This document shows, piece by piece, positions 14,815-17,357 of a DNA stretch of 17,357 nt; within the stretch, counting starts at the first letter, position 1; each line of letters starts with the position of its first letter. The position numbers were made by a program, and so were the translations under genes. This DNA comes from Acidobacteriota bacterium. GTDB lineage: Bacteria > Acidobacteriota > Thermoanaerobaculia > Multivoradales > JAHEKO01. Where the stretch lies: NCBI GenBank assembly GCA_030610025.1, contig JAUWSP010000007.1, forward strand, positions 1 through 17,357. The letters run 5' to 3'. Below the pieces are notes generated by a model. The model was not told the origin of the DNA and searched no databases. It saw only the letters and a program-made list of their open reading frames with translations.

Positions 14815-15641
14815 GGCATTTCTTCCGCCTTTCGGGCGGCGGCAACGATTTCCTGGCGCTCGTCGAGCCTCTCGACGATCCGACGCCCGCTCAGATTCGC
14901 GCCTGGTGTCACCGCGGACTCTCCCTTGGCGCCGATGGCCTGTTCCTGCTGCACCGCAGCCCGGACGGGGCGCGGATGAGCCATTTCAATGCCGATGGCA
15001 GCGTGGCGGATCTCTGCCTCAACGGCACGCGATGTGCGGTGCGCCTGGCTCGCCACCTGGGCTGGTCCGACAACGAGATCATCATCGAAACAGGGGCAGG
15101 CCTCATCCCGGGCTCGTCTTTGGAGGTCACCTCCGTAACCCTGGCCCTCGAGCGACCGGACGAGCCCGAGCCCCTCGAGCTCGATGTGGATGGAGAGCTG
15201 ATCCAAGGATTCAGGGTTCCGGTCGGCGTTCCCCACTTCGTTTTACCCAGGCCAGACGGAGTGGCTCGAGCCCCGGTTGCCAGCCTCGGACAGCGACTCC
15301 GATCCGACCCTGTCTTTGGCGATGCCGGCACGAACGTGGACTTCGCCCATTTCGTAGACCAGCACCGAATGGATCTCCGCACCTACGAGCGCGGTGTCGA
15401 AAGCGAAACCCTGGCCTGCGGTACCGGGGTCATGGCCTCGGTCACAGTCGGTGTGGCGCAAGGGGAGTTGGAGCTACCCGTGACCGTTCTCACCCGCGGT
15501 GGCTTCCGGTTCGAGGTTGGCAGCTGGATCGACGACCGGGGAGAGCCGCGCTGGGGACTCAAAGGCGATGCCCGATTGCTGGCAGAAGGCGAGTTGATCG
15601 AAGGCGCCGAGGACCTGCCCGAGCCGCCGCCGTGGCGCTAG
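14811..15641 (+). CDS. dapF: Diaminopimelate epimerase DapF (divergent active site)
   Basis: 276 residues. DapF interconverts LL- and meso-diaminopimelate for lysine and peptidoglycan synthesis, using two cysteines as acid and base. The two expected cysteines are Cys69 (in DLCLNGTRC) and Cys203 (in ETLACGTG). Other family landmarks are GGGNDF (9-14), FNADGS (59-64), TNVDF (174-178) and YERG (192-195). Three places differ from the E. coli enzyme: the Gln after GAD/GFD is Gly43, the Gly after the first catalytic Cys is Leu70, and the Asn of GNPH is Val140. The ATG overlaps the preceding stop by 4 nt, and only a weak AGG is upstream. The protein is a full-length epimerase by layout; an altered substrate is possible but unproven. 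Confidence 0.87.
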   Translation: MRHFFRLSGGGNDFLALVEPLDDPTPAQIRAWCHRGLSLGADGLFLLHRSPDGARMSHFNADGSVADLCLNGTRCAVRLARHLGWSDNEIIIETGAGLIPGSSLEVTSVTLALERPDEPEPLELDVDGELIQGFRVPVGVPHFVLPRPDGVARAPVASLGQRLRSDPVFGDAGTNVDFAHFVDQHRMDLRTYERGVESETLACGTGVMASVTVGVAQGELELPVTVLTRGGFRFEVGSWIDDRGEPRWGLKGDARLLAEGELIEGAEDLPEPPPWR

Positions 15642-15660
15642 GGCTCAACCCTTTCCTGCA

Positions 15661-15669
15661 TGCTAAGCT
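15661..15669 (+). promoter_or_regulatory. Extended -10-like TGCTAAGCT before tyrS
   Basis: TGCTAAGCT sits in the 37-nt gap between dapF and tyrS, ending 9 nt before the tyrS ATG. It matches TGnTAnnnT, though the hexamer TAAGCT shares only three positions with TATAAT. No -35 is evident. There is no Shine-Dalgarno in the gap. The same TGCTA start recurs before hslV and the last gene of the window. Confidence 0.38.
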
Positions 15670-15678
15670 GCGCTGCCG

Positions 15679-16917
15679 ATGACTGACGGTCCCGAACAGA
15701 AGAGCCAATTCGCCCCGGTCGACGAGCAGCTCGACCTACTGATGCGGGGTGCCGTGGACCTGGTTACCGAGGACCAGCTGCGTGACAAGCTCAGGCGCTC
15801 TCGAGAGACCGGTCGCCCCCTGACCGTCAAGGCGGGCTTCGACCCCTCCTCGCCTGACCTGCACCTGGGTCATACCGTGCTGCTTCACAAAATGAAGCAC
15901 TTTCAGGATCTGGGTCATCGGGTGGTCTTCATCGTCGGTGACTTCACGGCCATGATCGGCGATCCGACGGGCAGGAGCCTGACTCGTCCTCAGCTCACTG
16001 CCGAAGAAGTCGCCAATCACGCCGAGACCTACAAGGCACAGCTCTTCCGGATCCTGGATCGCGATCGCACTGTCGTGGACTACAACAGTCGCTGGCTCGA
16101 CAAGCTCGGCTCCAACGGCATCGTCCGGCTGGCCGGCCGATACACCCTGGCCAGAATGATGGAGCGAGAGGATTTTCGCAGCCGCTTCGAGTCCAATCAG
16201 GCGATCAGCCTCCACGAGCTTCTCTATCCGCTCGTTCAGGCCTACGACTCCATCGCCCTGGAGGCCGATGTGGAGTTGGGAGGCCACGACCAGATCTTCA
16301 ATCTTCTCGTCGGTCGCGACCTCATGAAGGAAGAAGGGCTCGAGCCGCAAGTCGTACTCACAGTGCCTTTGCTGGTGGGTACCGATGGTGTCGAGAAAAT
16401 GTCCAAGAGCCTCGGCAATGCCATCGCGGTCGAGGATTCCGCCAATGAGATCTTCGGCAAGACGATGTCCATCCCGGACGAGCTCATGTGGGACTGGTAC
16501 CTGTTACTGACAGAGCTGTCGGATTCGGAGATCGAGGCACGGCGTCGAGCTGTCGCCGCCGGAGACCTCCACCCCAAGCACGTCAAGCAGGAGTTGGCCA
16601 CTCGCCTGACAACCGATCTTCATGACGAGGCGGCAGCCGTCCGAGCCGCCGCCGAATTCGACAAGGTCTTCGCAGCCGGCGGCCTGCCCGAAGATATTCC
16701 GTTTCACGCCATCGAAGGCCCGTTGGCCCTGCCTCGCATACTCACCCAGACCGGCCTCGCTACCAGCAACAACGAGGCCCGCCGGCTCATCCAGCAGGGT
16801 GCCGTAACCATCGATGGCGAGCGCAGCTCGGATCCGTTCCTCGAGCTCACCGCACAACAGGAGCCCTACGTTTTCAAGGTGGGCAAGCGGCGTTTCGCGA
16901 AGATCCAGATTTCCTAG
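15679..16917 (+). CDS. tyrS: Tyrosyl-tRNA synthetase
   Basis: 412 residues. TyrRS charges tRNA-Tyr for translation. The class I signature motifs are both present: HLGH at 62-65 (in DLHLGHTVL) and KMSKS at 240-244. GFDPSSPDLH, VGDFTAMIGDPTGRS and YPLVQAYDS support a bacterial TyrRS of the form in which the catalytic core starts later and the anticodon arm is bound by a C-terminal S4-like domain (about 345-412, ending KVGKRRFAKIQIS). Start is ATG, and no Shine-Dalgarno is visible. The gene follows dapF by 37 nt and seems to have its own -10-like element. No T-box or other leader element fits in the short gap. No downstream terminator with a T tract was found. Confidence 0.96.
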   Translation: MTDGPEQKSQFAPVDEQLDLLMRGAVDLVTEDQLRDKLRRSRETGRPLTVKAGFDPSSPDLHLGHTVLLHKMKHFQDLGHRVVFIVGDFTAMIGDPTGRSLTRPQLTAEEVANHAETYKAQLFRILDRDRTVVDYNSRWLDKLGSNGIVRLAGRYTLARMMEREDFRSRFESNQAISLHELLYPLVQAYDSIALEADVELGGHDQIFNLLVGRDLMKEEGLEPQVVLTVPLLVGTDGVEKMSKSLGNAIAVEDSANEIFGKTMSIPDELMWDWYLLLTELSDSEIEARRRAVAAGDLHPKHVKQELATRLTTDLHDEAAAVRAAAEFDKVFAAGGLPEDIPFHAIEGPLALPRILTQTGLATSNNEARRLIQQGAVTIDGERSSDPFLELTAQQEPYVFKVGKRRFAKIQIS

Positions 16918-16943
16918 ACTGGATCTGCTGGACTCTTGGTTGG

Positions 16944-16969
16944 CGCTCTTGCCGATCGGCTCGGGAGCG
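16944..16969 (+). terminator. Weak hairpin after tyrS, possible terminator
   Basis: CGCTC (16944-16948) can pair with GAGCG (16965-16969), enclosing the palindrome GCCGATCGGC (16951-16960). It starts 27 nt after the tyrS stop codon. No T tract follows, so an intrinsic terminator is only weakly supported. It could be a transcript-end structure or chance in a GC-rich gap. Confidence 0.22.
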
Positions 16970-17011
16970 GCGGCAATGTCATTCAAATAACCGTTGGATG
17001 GCGGTAGTCCA

Positions 17012-17020
17012 TGCTAGCCT
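17012..17020 (+). promoter_or_regulatory. Extended -10-like TGCTAGCCT before the last gene
   Basis: TGCTAGCCT ends 7 nt before the ATG at 17028, which would put transcription start on or next to the A of the ATG. A TTGGAT hexamer at 16994-16999 lies 15 nt upstream of the -10 (TAGCCT, 17015-17020), shorter than the usual 17 nt. There is no Shine-Dalgarno, so a leaderless mRNA is plausible. Confidence 0.4.
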
Positions 17021-17027
17021 ACCGGCC

Positions 17028-17357
17028 ATGTCGCCGGGCGACTCGCCACCACCAGAAGAGCCTCAGGAGGCTGGCTCGCAACAGGATTTCGAAGAGATCC
17101 ACATCCCGAGTCTGCCCCTCTGGACTCGAATGGTCCTCTTGGGTCTGAGTTGGATCTGCCTGATCCTGGGGCTCGCGGGACTGCTGCTGCCGGGACTGCA
17201 GGGCTTCCTACTACTTTTCGTGGGTATGGCGCTCATGTCGGTGGCCAGCGATACGGTGCATCGATGGATGGAAAGGGCGCTCCACCGTCATCCGGGGCTC
17301 CAGGAGCGACTACAGCGCTTCCGCGAGAAGATCCACAACAAATTCGGCCGCAAGCAC
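17028..17357 (+). CDS. Small membrane protein, PGPGW/DUF454-like (3'-truncated by window edge)
   Basis: The first 110 residues of a protein running off the right edge. After a Pro/Glu-rich soluble start of about 30 residues, two hydrophobic segments (about 34-54 and 57-73) are joined at LLLPGLQGFLLLFVGMAL. This resembles the loop and second helix of small membrane proteins of the PGPGW (putative transmembrane) type. A basic, helical segment with many Arg, Lys and His follows. The family match is by eye and modest; the function of such proteins is not established. The frame has no stop up to the window end. It appears to start a new transcription unit 110 nt after tyrS. Confidence 0.6.
   Translation, partial: MSPGDSPPPEEPQEAGSQQDFEEIHIPSLPLWTRMVLLGLSWICLILGLAGLLLPGLQGFLLLFVGMALMSVASDTVHRWMERALHRHPGLQERLQRFREKIHNKFGRKH

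Noticed and set aside
14714..15682. 322-codon plus-strand frame over the lipoprotein end and dapF
   Set aside because: It is very rich in Arg, Pro and Gly, a mark of an out-of-frame reading of GC-rich DNA, and it conflicts with dapF, which is well supported.
16951..16960. GCCGATCGGC palindrome as a regulator binding site
   Set aside because: A 10-bp palindrome is not rare in GC-rich DNA, and no second copy or nearby regulator gene supports an operator. It is recorded only as part of a weak hairpin.
1..17357. tRNA, rRNA, CRISPR arrays, insertion sequences, direct repeats and riboswitches
   Set aside because: No cloverleaf, no spaced repeats, no transposase-like protein and no long gene-free interval (the largest gap is about 200 bp) were found. 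Riboswitch leaders would need more room than the short gaps give.

Overview
The window is a gene-dense, high-GC stretch of a bacterial chromosome, with housekeeping genes on the plus strand and a small envelope-protein cluster on the minus strand. A lipidated TPR protein and a signal-bearing protein that ends in an Omp85-type beta-barrel point to a Gram-negative (diderm) cell. The order dprA-topA-trmFO-xerC-hslV-hslU occurs in several phyla, including Firmicutes and the former Deltaproteobacteria. Together with folate-dependent TrmFO, an outer membrane and high GC, it fits Acidobacteriota best, with Myxococcota/Desulfobacterota-like lineages as alternatives. This placement is inference. No mobile element, CRISPR array, rRNA or tRNA was seen.

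Left part (1-4676, minus strand). The cluster is transcribed leftwards from about 4676: a TPR lipoprotein, a secreted CsgG/TolB-N-like protein that overlaps it by 4 nt, and, 16 nt later, a 994-residue fusion of a zinc metallopeptidase, a TolB-like beta-propeller and an outer-membrane barrel. A separate MBL-fold hydrolase resembling class II cyclic-nucleotide phosphodiesterase runs off the left edge and has its own TTGACA-type promoter.

Middle part (4877-13604, plus strand). dprA (DNA uptake and recombination) diverges from the envelope cluster. It is followed by topA (DNA relaxation), trmFO (tRNA m5U54 methylation), xerC (chromosome dimer resolution), a two-TM PH-domain-like protein, and the hslV and hslU protease genes. 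Many junctions overlap or nearly abut, so this looks like one long transcription unit with internal promoters.

Right part (13594-17357, plus strand). A fibronectin-III lipoprotein overlaps the end of hslU. dapF (lysine/peptidoglycan precursor synthesis) overlaps the lipoprotein gene by 4 nt. tyrS follows, then the start of a small membrane protein that runs off the right edge.

Two points deserve most attention. The first is the peptidase-propeller-barrel protein with its two partners, a plausible uncharacterised envelope system. The second is a recurring -10-like element, TGCTAnnnT or TATAAT, 7-10 nt before the start codons of trmFO, hslV, tyrS and the last gene, none of which has a Shine-Dalgarno sequence. 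This suggests leaderless or nearly leaderless transcripts, whereas genes tightly packed inside operons mostly keep a Shine-Dalgarno.
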